From Burkholderiales bacterium RIFCSPHIGHO2_12_FULL_69_20 (GTDB taxonomy: Bacteria; Pseudomonadota; Gammaproteobacteria; Burkholderiales; Burkholderiaceae_C): a DNA stretch of 32,920 nucleotides. A program made the position numbers and the translations under genes. The stretch lies in the NCBI GenBank assembly GCA_001770815.1, contig MESD01000118.1, forward strand, positions 1 to 32,920. The letters run 5' to 3'. Each line of letters starts with the position of its first letter. Within the stretch, counting starts at the first letter, position 1. Below are positions 1-6,602 of this stretch, piece by piece. Below the pieces are notes generated by a model that worked only from the letters and a program-made list of their open reading frames with translations, searched no databases and was not told where the DNA came from.

Positions 1-198
1 GGACACAAGCCTAGCTAGTGGCAGTACGTCGGGGCAGCTTGCAAGACAAGGCAAGCCGATGACGTTGCCACGCCCGTACTGAGCCTCAAGCTGCTGTCGG
101 GCCGCGATGGGGTTGCTGGCCTGAATGTGCGCCCACACCACCATCGTGCCCCTGCCGCTAGCGCTCCTGACGCGAACCGTGGCCCGGTACGTGTTCAT
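1..198 (-). CDS. Small mobile-element-associated protein, 3' end outside window
   Basis: The frame is open from an ATG at 198 to the window edge with no stop, giving at least 66 residues beginning MNTYRATVRV. It contains an 'LEAQYGRGNVIG' stretch that I recognise from short conserved proteins of unknown function carried on integrative elements and plasmids of Proteobacteria. The ATG lies 11 nt after the stop of the gene at 210-653 and has a TAAGG element about 9 nt upstream, so the two are probably cotranscribed and translationally linked. The function is unknown. The C-terminus cannot be seen, and family resemblance is from memory only. Confidence 0.55.
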   Translation of the reverse strand, partial: MNTYRATVRVRSASGRGTMVVWAHIQASNPIAARQQLEAQYGRGNVIGLPCLASCPDVLPLARLVS

Positions 199-209
199 CG
201 CGCCAAACC

Positions 210-653
210 TTACTTCTTCTTCGCAAAGCCAGCGCGCAGGGCGCCACTGGCCTGCTCGATCTGAACATCCAGTTCACCGGCCTGGACGGCTTCCTTGACC
301 GCCTCCAGGGCGGCAACCAGCCCGTCCATGTCGCCGACCTCGATGGCATTCTTGCCCTTCGCAATTTCCAAAGGCTTTGCGCCATATCGCAAAGCAAGCA
401 CGACCTTCCCGGTCGGTGACTTCCACCACCACTGCTTAACTCGGGTTGACGACTCGACCTGCTTTCGCTCGCCAGTTTCGCCATCCTTGACGAATTTCAC
501 ACGACTTGCTGCATAGCTGCCACCTTCAATCGCGGCCTTTGCGCTAGCGATCTGGTGGTCAATTTTCCCAGTCAGCTTGTTACGACGCAAAATGGTCGGA
601 GAATTACGTTCGGCTTGAACGCTCACAAGCTTCAGCTTCGACAGTGCACTCAT
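210..653 (-). CDS. Conserved hypothetical protein, DUF6641-like
   Basis: The gene encodes 147 aa: a basic N-terminus (MSALSKLKLV), a charged central part with 'DGETGERKQVE', a Trp-rich 'VKQWWWKSPTGKVVL' core and a C-terminus 'ASGALRAGFAKKK'. This layout matches small proteins I associate with DUF6641, found on mobile elements of Betaproteobacteria, with no established function. The start is well supported: AAGGAG sits 6 nt before the ATG. There is no signal peptide or membrane segment, so it is probably cytoplasmic. It heads a small minus-strand operon with the partial gene downstream. The family label is from memory and should be treated as probable. Confidence 0.65.
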   Translation of the reverse strand: MSALSKLKLVSVQAERNSPTILRRNKLTGKIDHQIASAKAAIEGGSYAASRVKFVKDGETGERKQVESSTRVKQWWWKSPTGKVVLALRYGAKPLEIAKGKNAIEVGDMDGLVAALEAVKEAVQAGELDVQIEQASGALRAGFAKKK

Positions 654-764
654 TTTCTAGCTCCTTTGTTAAACACAGTAGAGCTAGTATGTGATCTTCT
701 ATGTCATCGGACGACCGGAGATTGATCACCCATCGACTTGACGGGACAATGCTTAGAAGGCCCG

Positions 765-1031
765 TTAATACTCAGGTGGAAGCAGAAGGCAGGTTGAGCT
801 TCTATCGGCCTCTGTAATGCACCAAACCTTGTCATCGCCGACGCGGTAGGAACTGAACACGCGCAAGCTGTACTTGATTGCGTAATTATTGGCATCGAAA
901 TCTTCAGAGCCTACGTCACCCCAATCACCTGCGGCATGTCGCTGAATCAAAAGCATCGGATCAACATTGTTTTTCAGGCAATGCCTCAAACAGGATGGGG
1001 TGGCCACAACAGCGCCAAGGTCAAATAGCAT
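765..1031 (-). CDS. Small conserved mobile-element protein (88 aa), unknown function
   Basis: The protein begins MLFDLGAVVATPSCL and contains 'HAAGDWGDV', 'NNYAIKYSLRVFSSYR' and 'KVWCITEADRSSTCLLLP'. This pattern is familiar from short proteins on plasmids and ICEs that databases sometimes label, without support, as a restriction-enzyme subunit; I see no methylase or nuclease motif. I chose the ATG at 1031 because GGGAG lies about 7 nt upstream; an in-frame ATG at 1052 would put that site inside the gene. It is probably a cytoplasmic accessory protein of the mobile element on the left. It shares the minus strand with the DUF6641-like gene, 111 nt downstream. Confidence 0.6.
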   Translation of the reverse strand: MLFDLGAVVATPSCLRHCLKNNVDPMLLIQRHAAGDWGDVGSEDFDANNYAIKYSLRVFSSYRVGDDKVWCITEADRSSTCLLLPPEY

Positions 1032-1198
1032 AGATGCACTCCCGGTAATCAAAGTGCAACTTTACGATTGACTGGCGCCCGAGGGCAACCGAGGATCTCA
1101 GTTCAGTTTTCGCGCAATTCTTATCGAGCGATGATAAATAGCGCTGTCCGCGCAATGCGGACGACTGCATGGGTGTCAAGAGGCGAAAATCAAGACCC

Positions 1199-1235
1199 GC
1201 CCCGCTCTCTGTAACAGGATTCCGGGGCTTTTTTT
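1199..1235 (+). terminator. Orphan rho-independent terminator
   Basis: A GCCCCG arm at about 1199-1204 can pair with CGGGGC at 1223-1228, followed at once by seven T residues, the standard plus-strand intrinsic terminator layout. A second hairpin, GTCCGC/GCGGAC, lies just upstream at 1146-1162. No plausible plus-strand protein gene ends before it, so it may end a small RNA or be the remnant of a lost gene. Confidence 0.5.
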
Positions 1236-1710
1236 GCGCTGATGGTAAATACTGCTGTGTCTGCATTGTCGCCTCCGCAGCCACTTATGCAGATTAAGGT
1301 TAGCACGCCGAGAAAACATTGTGCTGAGACATAGCGCGTCATTTGCGTTCCCTACTCAAACCATATCCCGCAAGGCTGCTTGCGGTCAACGAAGTCCCAA
1401 CCACCAACGGTTGATCCCTACGCTTACTCCGGTGCTAGGGCTGCGCTCCAGCAGACATTGGGTAGCTTGACTACTCTGTGCTAACTTCGGCGACAAGCAT
1501 TCAAAGTTGTGAGCGGTATGTGAAAGTCAGGTATGCCCGCTCAGCCGTGTAGCAAGTGATAGAAAGACGAGCTACATATGCGGCGTCCACGTTCAAGTGG
1601 CCCTTCCAAGGACGGCACCCAGATAGCTATAGCTATGCTGCGCTAGGGGTTGATATAAGCAAACCACACCCCTGTAAAGTTCTGTTTTCTATCTGTGCGA
1701 CGGAGTCGCC

Positions 1711-1757
1711 GGTATGGGCAAAACCCACAACATTTGTTGTGGTGGTTTTGTCTATAC
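1711..1757. repeat. Long imperfect inverted repeat (hairpin)
   Basis: The arms GGTATGGGCAAAACC and GGTTTTGTCTATACC are complementary at 13 of 15 positions. They enclose a perfect inner palindrome CCACAACA/TGTTGTGG (1725-1742) with only two unpaired bases between its arms. The whole can fold into one long stem with a small bulge. There is no long T-run, so it is not a clean terminator. Its role is unknown; it could be a MITE-like remnant or a recombinase site. Confidence 0.5.
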
Positions 1758-2125
1758 CCTGGCTATGCCCATAAGTCAGCCATTCAAATACAAACAATAA
1801 CTGCAACCAACTGATTGCGCTCTTAGACAATAAGACGAACAACAACGTGTTCTTAGAAATCTGCACATAAGCGAGTGCGTGGAGCGATAGCGAAACGCGA
1901 CGAACGCAATGTGCCTGTGTGGCAGAGCGCAGCGATGATGCACAGCCTTAGTGCAATGCGACTGCGATTAGCAAATGGCATATAGCGACTTGCGGAAGTG
2001 ACACAACTTGGTTTCGCTGCTCACTTCAAGTAGTTGGTCCAATGCGTCCGCTTCATTGAGCCAGGGATGTAAAAACGACCCGGGTACGTCCAACAGCGCT
2101 CAGCCAAGTGCGCTTTGCGCTGGGT

Positions 2126-2221
2126 GGCGCTTAAAACCGTCTACGCGCAGTTTATTTGAGGGGTCAGCGGGGATAGTAGCTGGCGCTGAATTTAAAACGC
2201 TTGTAGGCGGTTTAAAGCGCC
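2126..2221. repeat. Inverted repeat upstream of the recombinase gene
   Basis: A left arm beginning GGCGCTTAAAACCGTCTAC (2126-2144) matches the reverse complement of a right arm ending at 2221, which reads GGCGCTTTAAACCGCCTAC from the other side. That is 17 of 19 matching positions, with looser similarity continuing inward. About 50 bases separate the arms. It lies 190 nt upstream of the tyrosine recombinase gene. It could be a recombination site, a regulatory structure or the ends of a small non-autonomous element. Confidence 0.5.
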
Positions 2222-2412
2222 GATGACGTTTTTGTACTGCTAGCGCTGCTGGCGTACGCCCAGAACCAAAGCTAATAGTTATTCTCTTTGATTTGGCTGA
2301 TAAGTCGTTGAAAACACAGCGAAAAGACGCTCTTGCAAGTTCTGGTCGATTTTTGAAATCAAAGAATGCACACTGCTAGCTAGCAATTCATTTGATTCAC
2401 TGGAGCACTGCA

Positions 2413-2979
2413 ATGGGGCAAGCGAAAACGTTGACGGATCGGGAGCTAAAAAAGGTGTTGGACTACGTCGCTGTGCATCGCCACGCTGCACGGAACAGGG
2501 CCATGCTGTTGATCACTTGCTACGCAGGGTGCCGCGTGTCAGAAGTTGCTGCGCTCAGGTGTGGTGATGTCATCGCTGCAGATGGCACCGTCAAGACCGA
2601 GATCCAACTGTCGCCTGACCAGACCAAGGGTGGTCACGCACGAACTGTGTTCGTCAACGATAGGCTGAAAAAGGGATTGACAACCTACGTCAAGACGCTC
2701 AAGCACCGGGTACCAGATCAGCCGCTGTTCAGGACGCAGAAGCGAGGGGGCTTCACCGGCAACACGCTCTGCCAGCACTTCCACTGGCTGTATCGACATG
2801 CAGGCATTGACGGTGCGAGCAGTCACAGTGGCCGTCGCACGTTCATCACCACACTTGCCAGCAAGGGTGTCAGTGTTCGGGTGCTGGCATCGCTTGCTGG
2901 TCACAAGAGCATTGCAACGACACAGCGTTATATTGACGTCAACGATGACATGAAGCGAGCAGCGGTACAGCTGATCTAG
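2413..2979 (+). CDS. Catalytic-domain-only tyrosine recombinase (not IntI)
   Basis: The protein has 188 aa. All six active-site positions of the tyrosine recombinase family are present: R41 in 'AGCRVSEV', K72 in 'TKGGHAR', H138 and R141 in 'HSGRR', H164 in 'LAGHKS' and the nucleophile Y173 in 'TQRYIDV'. The usual N-terminal core-binding (SAM-like) domain is missing, so it resembles the short FimB/FimE-size recombinases, although the sequence reads more XerC/D-like. It lacks the extra domain that distinguishes integron integrases. The ATG at 2413 is preferred because GGAG lies about 8 nt upstream. It points toward the attI-like site at 3190-3254. It may act on the neighbouring inverted repeat or on another element site; the substrate is unknown. 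Confidence 0.85.
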   Translation: MGQAKTLTDRELKKVLDYVAVHRHAARNRAMLLITCYAGCRVSEVAALRCGDVIAADGTVKTEIQLSPDQTKGGHARTVFVNDRLKKGLTTYVKTLKHRVPDQPLFRTQKRGGFTGNTLCQHFHWLYRHAGIDGASSHSGRRTFITTLASKGVSVRVLASLAGHKSIATTQRYIDVNDDMKRAAVQLI

Positions 2980-3189
2980 CCAGTACCTGCGATTCGCTAC
3001 TCCATCACTGGTGGGAGGCTTATGCCCCAGCACTGGCCCGCTGCAGGCGTGTCCACTTTGACGGTTGCCTCAACTACTCGCAACCTCAATGTAAGAAGCC
3101 GTGCGCTTCCTTGGTTCCGAACATCAAAACCAAGGGAAAACACCGGCGGCTTCGCCTTGCTGGCATGCACCCTGCTGGGCACCATCAAA
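2980..3189. other. Gap between recombinase gene and attI-like site
   Basis: I find no reliable gene here. A 60-codon plus-strand frame (3022-3204) has no clear ribosome binding site and an unconvincing composition. An inverted repeat CCTTGGTT (3109-3116) / AACCAAGG (3128-3135) with an 11-nt loop is the only clear structure. In a classical integron this is where the start of a divergent intI gene would lie, but neither strand shows IntI-like sequence. Confidence 0.4.
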
Positions 3190-3254
3190 GGTGGCTACAA
3201 GTAGCAAGTTCTGTCTACGGGTGGCGACCAGCTGAAGTCTAAAACACGTTAGGC
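3190..3254 (+). other. attI-like integron insertion site
   Basis: The segment ends with CTAAAACACGTTAGGC, closely matching the end of the class 1 attI site as I remember it (CTAAAACAAAGTTAGGC), with the core GTTAGGC at 3248-3254. Upstream are a GGCGAC motif and scattered GTT/CTAC words in a similar layout to attI1. The inverted half that an attC would require (a left-hand GCCTAAC with palindromic arms) is absent, so this is not an ordinary attC. It stands exactly at the left end of the cassette array, 8 nt before the first cassette gene. Recombination activity is inferred. Confidence 0.55.
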
Positions 3255-3261
3255 AACACAA

Positions 3262-3966
3262 ATGCCCGCCAACACCTCCGCCGATGCAACTGCAAAGACC
3301 TTCGTTGACTTTGTCAATTTGGTTGAATCCCTTGAACTCGTTTCAAATACTCCAATCTTTCGTGGACAGGCGATAGAAGGGAATCTGCTTCCCGGTATCG
3401 CGCGACTAGATCCGTCTAGGAACACCCTAGAACTCGAGCGCTCTATGCTCAAGCAATTCTACCTTTTAGCTGCCAACCAGATTCTCGCGGGACAAACCGA
3501 ACTCGATCTACTTGTTCTGGCGCAGCATCACGGATTGCGAACACGTCTGCTAGATTGGACAAGTAACCCGCTTGCTGCACTGTGGTTCGCTTGCTCTGAT
3601 CGGACGCCAGGCGACGTTTTTGTCTATGCGCTCGACACAAAGGACGCTGTATTCAACGATCCATATACGAAAGATCCATTTACTCACGGCAAGACGAAAG
3701 TGTTTCAGCCGAGACTGAGTAATGAGAGAATAGTTGCCCAACAGGGCTGGTTTACACTCCACTGCTTTTCCAACAAGAATCAGCGCTGGGTTCCACTGGA
3801 AAAGAATACTGAGCTAAAAATGCGTCTTATCACAATCGAAATTCCTGCAATGGCACGTGCTGAAATGCTGAAGTCAATCAGTCGCCACGGAACAAGTGCT
3901 CGTACACTATTCCCGGACCTAGACGGCATTTGCAGGCACATCAACTGGCTAGACGGTGTTGCCTAA
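3262..3966 (+). CDS. FRG-domain protein, cassette 1
   Basis: The protein has 234 aa. The defining F33-R34-G35 motif ('PIFRGQA') lies near the N-terminus, followed by 'LAQHHGLRTRLLDWT' (about 86-100) and 'NPLAALWFA' (102-110), the typical FRG-domain core 'QHxGxxTRLLDWTxxPxxAxxFA'. FRG domains are widespread in bacteria, phages and defence islands; the biochemical activity is not settled, and a role in anti-phage defence is inferred from context in other genomes. There is no signal peptide, so it is probably cytoplasmic. The ATG is 8 nt after the attI-like core, and the TAA stop lies inside the GCCTAAC of the downstream attC, the classic compact cassette arrangement. Confidence 0.8.
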   Translation: MPANTSADATAKTFVDFVNLVESLELVSNTPIFRGQAIEGNLLPGIARLDPSRNTLELERSMLKQFYLLAANQILAGQTELDLLVLAQHHGLRTRLLDWTSNPLAALWFACSDRTPGDVFVYALDTKDAVFNDPYTKDPFTHGKTKVFQPRLSNERIVAQQGWFTLHCFSNKNQRWVPLEKNTELKMRLITIEIPAMARAEMLKSISRHGTSARTLFPDLDGICRHINWLDGVA

Positions 3967-4072
3967 CCATTCGCTCAACCGGACCCATTGCGGCATGTGG
4001 CCAAAGGCCCGCCATTGCATTCTGGGCCAATAGCCACACGCCGCAACGGTTCGGTTAGCTCAAACGTTAGGC
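3961..4072 (+). repeat. attC site 1
   Basis: The site runs from R'' GCCTAAC (3961-3967) to R' GTTAGGC (4066-4072), 112 bp. The long imperfect palindrome includes CAACCGGACCCATTGCGGC on the left and GCCGCAACGGTTCGGTTAG on the right. The outer core sites are perfect inverted copies, so this is the best-preserved attC of the array. Confidence 0.9.
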
Positions 4073-4108
4073 GTCACCAACCCAACCTTCGCCGTAGACG
4101 AGTAGAAA

Positions 4109-4591
4109 ATGGAAGAATCACCGTACTTGAGAGACGCTACTCGCCTAGGCGACGTAATTGCGGCCATACAGGCCATGGCTGTCTACAAGTTCTACAAGCT
4201 CACTTTCGAAGAATGGGCTGATCGCATATCAGCTGATAAGGCACAGGCCGACAAATGGAAAGCACTTTTTCTAGAACATCCAGAGTTCTTCAGGCTTGAC
4301 GGTGCCAGAGAGAAGGCGTCGCTGGTGTGGCGAAGACAGTTTCCACGACGATATGATGTTGACGCTGAGCGCATACTTTCAATGGAAGAGTATGAAGCAC
4401 TGTCGTTTGAAAAGAATGCACGAGTCTCGCGCACACCACTTTCGTCTTCAGACATCAAGGCGTTAGTCGATACCGCGATCAACTTGCACTCACGGGCTCT
4501 TGAACAACACAAAGACAAACGTTGGTGGGTTGCACTTGCGAGTGCGGGTGGCGCACTGTTTGGCTCGATCGTTGGCAAACTTCTGGGCTAA
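4109..4591 (+). CDS. Cassette 2 protein with C-terminal membrane helix, unknown function
   Basis: The protein has 160 aa. The N-terminal two thirds are soluble and charged, with 'LGDVIAAIQAMAVYKFYKL', 'EEWADRI' and 'EHPEFFRLD...KASLVWRRQ'. The last 25 residues form one hydrophobic segment (WWVALASAGGALFGSIVG), suggesting tail anchoring in the inner membrane with the soluble part in the cytoplasm. I recall similar uncharacterised proteins in other cassettes and accessory regions, but no function. The ribosome binding site is weak, as is common in cassettes; the ATG lies 36 nt after the attC1 core. The hydrophobic tail is also compatible with a membrane-targeting effector, but that is speculation. 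Confidence 0.7.
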   Translation: MEESPYLRDATRLGDVIAAIQAMAVYKFYKLTFEEWADRISADKAQADKWKALFLEHPEFFRLDGAREKASLVWRRQFPRRYDVDAERILSMEEYEALSFEKNARVSRTPLSSSDIKALVDTAINLHSRALEQHKDKRWWVALASAGGALFGSIVGKLLG

Positions 4592-4601
4592 ATGCAGTGA
4601 C

Positions 4602-4713
4602 CCGTAAAAATTCGGTCGACCGGACCCATTCCGGCATGCGGCTAGAGGCTCACCATTTAATTCCAGGCCTTTAGCCCCATGCCACAACGGTCCGGTAAAC
4701 TCAAACGTTTATC
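4602..4713 (+). repeat. attC site 2, outer cores decayed
   Basis: The inner palindrome is conserved (CCGGACCCATTCCGGCATG on the left, CCACAACGGTCCGG on the right). The right core reads GTTTATC (4707-4713), and the expected left core position reads CCGTAAA, lacking the AAC triplet. The outer ends therefore no longer pair well, unlike in sites 1 and 3. The GTT needed at the exchange point is retained. Confidence 0.75.
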
Positions 4714-4844
4714 GTCACCCAATTGACCGCGTAGGACTAAGTCGAGTATATGCCTGCCAGAGCTGTCGCAATGGCAATTTCCAGGAATTCCCCTGAAGAC
4801 GGGGTCTACCAATTTCACCTCAATCATCTTTCGATCGCCCAGCC

Positions 4845-5171
4845 ATGAAACTCATCATTGCAATGATACTCGCACTATACTCGAATTCTTCACTGGCAGT
4901 ATCAGTAATGGGGTCGAAGTCTTGCGGCGAATGGATAGCGCAAAAGCCAGTTGGAGACGACAAGAGCTGGCCCAGAATAATATCTGAAGCCTGGCTTATT
5001 GGATACATTTCTGGGAGGGCCGCGGCAACTGGGAAGGATGTTCTGCGAGACGCGGCAGCATCGGGACTTATTCTATGGGTTGACAATTACTGCCAATTGA
5101 ATCCACTGGCGTACACGGACGAGGCTGGAGCTAAACTTTTTCAAGAATTAAGGCGGCGAAGCGGGATTTAG
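4845..5171 (+). CDS. Small exported two-cysteine protein, cassette 3
   Basis: The protein has 108 aa. Residues 1-18 form a signal peptide (MKLIIAMILALYSNSSLA), with probable cleavage after A18. The mature part has exactly two cysteines, C27 in 'SKSCGEW' and C83 in 'VDNYCQLNPL', likely to form a disulphide in the periplasm, and a small-residue helix 'AWLIGYISGRAAATGKD'. The pattern recalls small cassette-borne exported proteins and loosely the Rap1a/Tai immunity fold, but I cannot assign it. The leader before the ATG is long (about 130 nt after the attC2 core) and lacks a clear ribosome binding site. Confidence 0.65.
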   Translation: MKLIIAMILALYSNSSLAVSVMGSKSCGEWIAQKPVGDDKSWPRIISEAWLIGYISGRAAATGKDVLRDAAASGLILWVDNYCQLNPLAYTDEAGAKLFQELRRRSGI

Positions 5172-5266
5172 TTAAGTTTGTGCAGATAAAGAGTGAAAAA
5201 ATTGCAGTATGACAATCAACAGGCAGTAAAGAACAATGCCTTCGCATACACATCCAGAATACGACG

Positions 5267-5377
5267 CCTAAACATTGGCTCAACCGGACCCATTGCGGCA
5301 TGCGGCTAAAGGCCCGCCATTTCATTTTGGACCATTAGCCACATACCGCAACGATCCGGTTAGCTCAAACGTTAGGT
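5267..5377 (+). repeat. attC site 3
   Basis: The site runs from the left core CCTAAAC (5267-5273) to the right core GTTAGGT (5371-5377). The inner arms CAACCGGACCCATTGCGGC and CCGCAACGATCCGGTTAG are well preserved. It differs from site 1 by only scattered substitutions. The IS30 insertion begins about 20 nt after its right core. Confidence 0.88.
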
Positions 5378-5396
5378 CTCAAAAATGCTGGCCGGC

Positions 5397-6513
5397 TCAG
5401 ACTTGAAGTGCGACAACCCGCATCCTGTAAGGTGTTGCGCACATGGGAATCAACTACTCGCATCTGTCGGCCGACGATCGCACGGCCATCCAGGCACTGA
5501 TTCTGGTCAACACCAGAGTCAAGCTGATCGCCCAGCGGCTGGGCTTCAGCGCTGCCACGATCTACCGCGAGCTCAGCCGGGGCAAGGCTGACCCGACGTC
5601 GCCGCGCGATGGGTACCGTGCCACCCGCGCCAATGACCGGGCTCGTGCCAAGCGCCATTGGGCCGGTTTTGGCCGCCGCAAGCTCGGCTCGGACACCGAC
5701 TCGCCTCTTTGGCGCACTGTCATCGACGGCCTGCGCTGTCGCTGGTCGCCTGAGCAGATCGCGGGCAAACTGCCCGGCATGAATGCTGCGGCCCCGCCTG
5801 CGCTCACCCCATCTCCTGGCTCTTTGCCTTCGGTCTCGCACGAGACCATCTACTGCGCGCTCTACGCCATGCCCCGCACCACCCTGCGCAGCGAGTTGCT
5901 GGACCTGCTGCGCAAGGGCCACAAGACCCGCCTGCCCAGGGCGCGGGGCACCGATCGCAAGCGTGGTGGCATCCCCAACATGACCTCCATCGATATGCGC
6001 CCGCCGGAGGTGGCTGCACGTATCGTCCCAGGGCATTGGGAAGGCGATCTGATCAAGGGCGCCAACAACCAATCCTCCGTGGGCACGCTCGTCGAACGCC
6101 TCAGCCGCTACGTCATGCTCGTCAAACTTGATAGCGCCACTGCCGAGGACATCCTCCAGGGCTTCAAGCGCCGTCTTCAAACCGTCCCAGAATCGCTGCG
6201 CAAGACCATGACCTACGACCAGGGCCGCGAGATGAGCAAGCACCAGGACCTGAGCGCCGCGCTCAAGATGGACATCTACTTCTGCGACCCGCGCAGCCCC
6301 TGGCAGCGCGGGTCCAACGAAAACGCCAACGGACTGATCCGCGAATACCTGCCCAAGGGCACCGACCTCAGTCAGGTCTCCCAGCAGCAACTCACGGCCA
6401 TCGAGCACTCTCTGAACAACCGCCCACGCAAGATCCTCAACTTCCACTCACCAGCCGAAGTCTTCACTCAGTTGACTTCTGATCTCATCCGCGGTGTCGC
6501 ACTTCAGCTTTGA
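5397..6513 (+). mobile_element. IS30-family insertion sequence inside cassette 4
   Basis: The ends share an inverted TGAAGTGCGACA (5404-5415 on the left; its reverse complement at 6495-6506 on the right) with looser similarity for several bases on both sides. That gives approximate borders near 5397 and 6513. I could not resolve a target duplication, so the exact ends are uncertain. The element is much more GC-rich than the cassette DNA around it, consistent with a recent arrival from the core or a related genome. It lies in the leader of cassette 4, between attC3 and the membrane-protein gene, and enlarges that cassette from about 0.7 to 1.8 kb. Confidence 0.75.
5443..6513 (+). CDS. IS30-family transposase
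   Basis: The transposase has 356 aa, the normal length for the family. It has an N-terminal helix-turn-helix (about 8-45, 'LSADDRTAIQALI...LGFSAATIYREL') and a second one around 'WSPEQIAGKL...SHETIY'. The DDE catalytic core has D202 in 'GHWEGDLIKG', D259 in 'TYDQGREM' and E293 in 'SNENANGLIREYLPKG', all characteristic of IS30. The frame is intact, so the protein is probably active. AAGGTG lies about 8 nt before the ATG. The stop codon lies at or very near the right end of the element. It catalyses cut-and-join transposition via IS30-type intermediates, according to family knowledge. Confidence 0.92.
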   Translation: MGINYSHLSADDRTAIQALILVNTRVKLIAQRLGFSAATIYRELSRGKADPTSPRDGYRATRANDRARAKRHWAGFGRRKLGSDTDSPLWRTVIDGLRCRWSPEQIAGKLPGMNAAAPPALTPSPGSLPSVSHETIYCALYAMPRTTLRSELLDLLRKGHKTRLPRARGTDRKRGGIPNMTSIDMRPPEVAARIVPGHWEGDLIKGANNQSSVGTLVERLSRYVMLVKLDSATAEDILQGFKRRLQTVPESLRKTMTYDQGREMSKHQDLSAALKMDIYFCDPRSPWQRGSNENANGLIREYLPKGTDLSQVSQQQLTAIEHSLNNRPRKILNFHSPAEVFTQLTSDLIRGVALQL

Positions 6514-6602
6514 AACCGCCGCTGCAGCACCGCACGCAACCTTCAATGAATGACACGGTCTTCAATTTGATACTTTACTCAACAACCATCTAAGGACTGC
6601 CC

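Larger units (their letters stand above)
1032..2412. other. 1.4-kb stretch without a convincing gene
   Basis: No frame here has both a sensible ribosome binding site and a recognisable protein; the open frames are short (under 90 aa) and of odd composition. The stretch holds the orphan terminator at 1199-1235, a compact hairpin CCGCAAG/CTTGCGG at 1368-1385, a long inverted repeat at 1711-1757, a GCGA-rich patch around 1870-1990, a second inverted repeat at 2126-2221 and a 10-bp palindrome GGCGTACGCC shortly after it. It reads as decayed mobile-element DNA with preserved palindromes. Confidence 0.5.

Noticed and set aside
1021-1284. Minus-strand 87-codon frame
   Set aside because: It runs through the terminator-like palindrome, overlaps the better-supported gene at 765-1031 and has no plausible ribosome binding site.
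2413-2979. Tyrosine recombinase as the missing integron integrase
   Set aside because: It is far shorter than IntI (about 320-340 aa), lacks the N-terminal domain and the IntI-specific insertion between the catalytic boxes, and is not divergent from the attI-like site.
3022-3204. Plus-strand 60-codon frame between the recombinase and the attI-like site
   Set aside because: It has no convincing ribosome binding site and crosses an inverted repeat; it is in the same frame as the recombinase after its stop, but I see no sign of a split gene.
5365-6447. Minus-strand frame of 360 codons opposite the IS30 transposase
   Set aside because: It is a mirror frame of the transposase gene; the plus strand has the full DDE triad.
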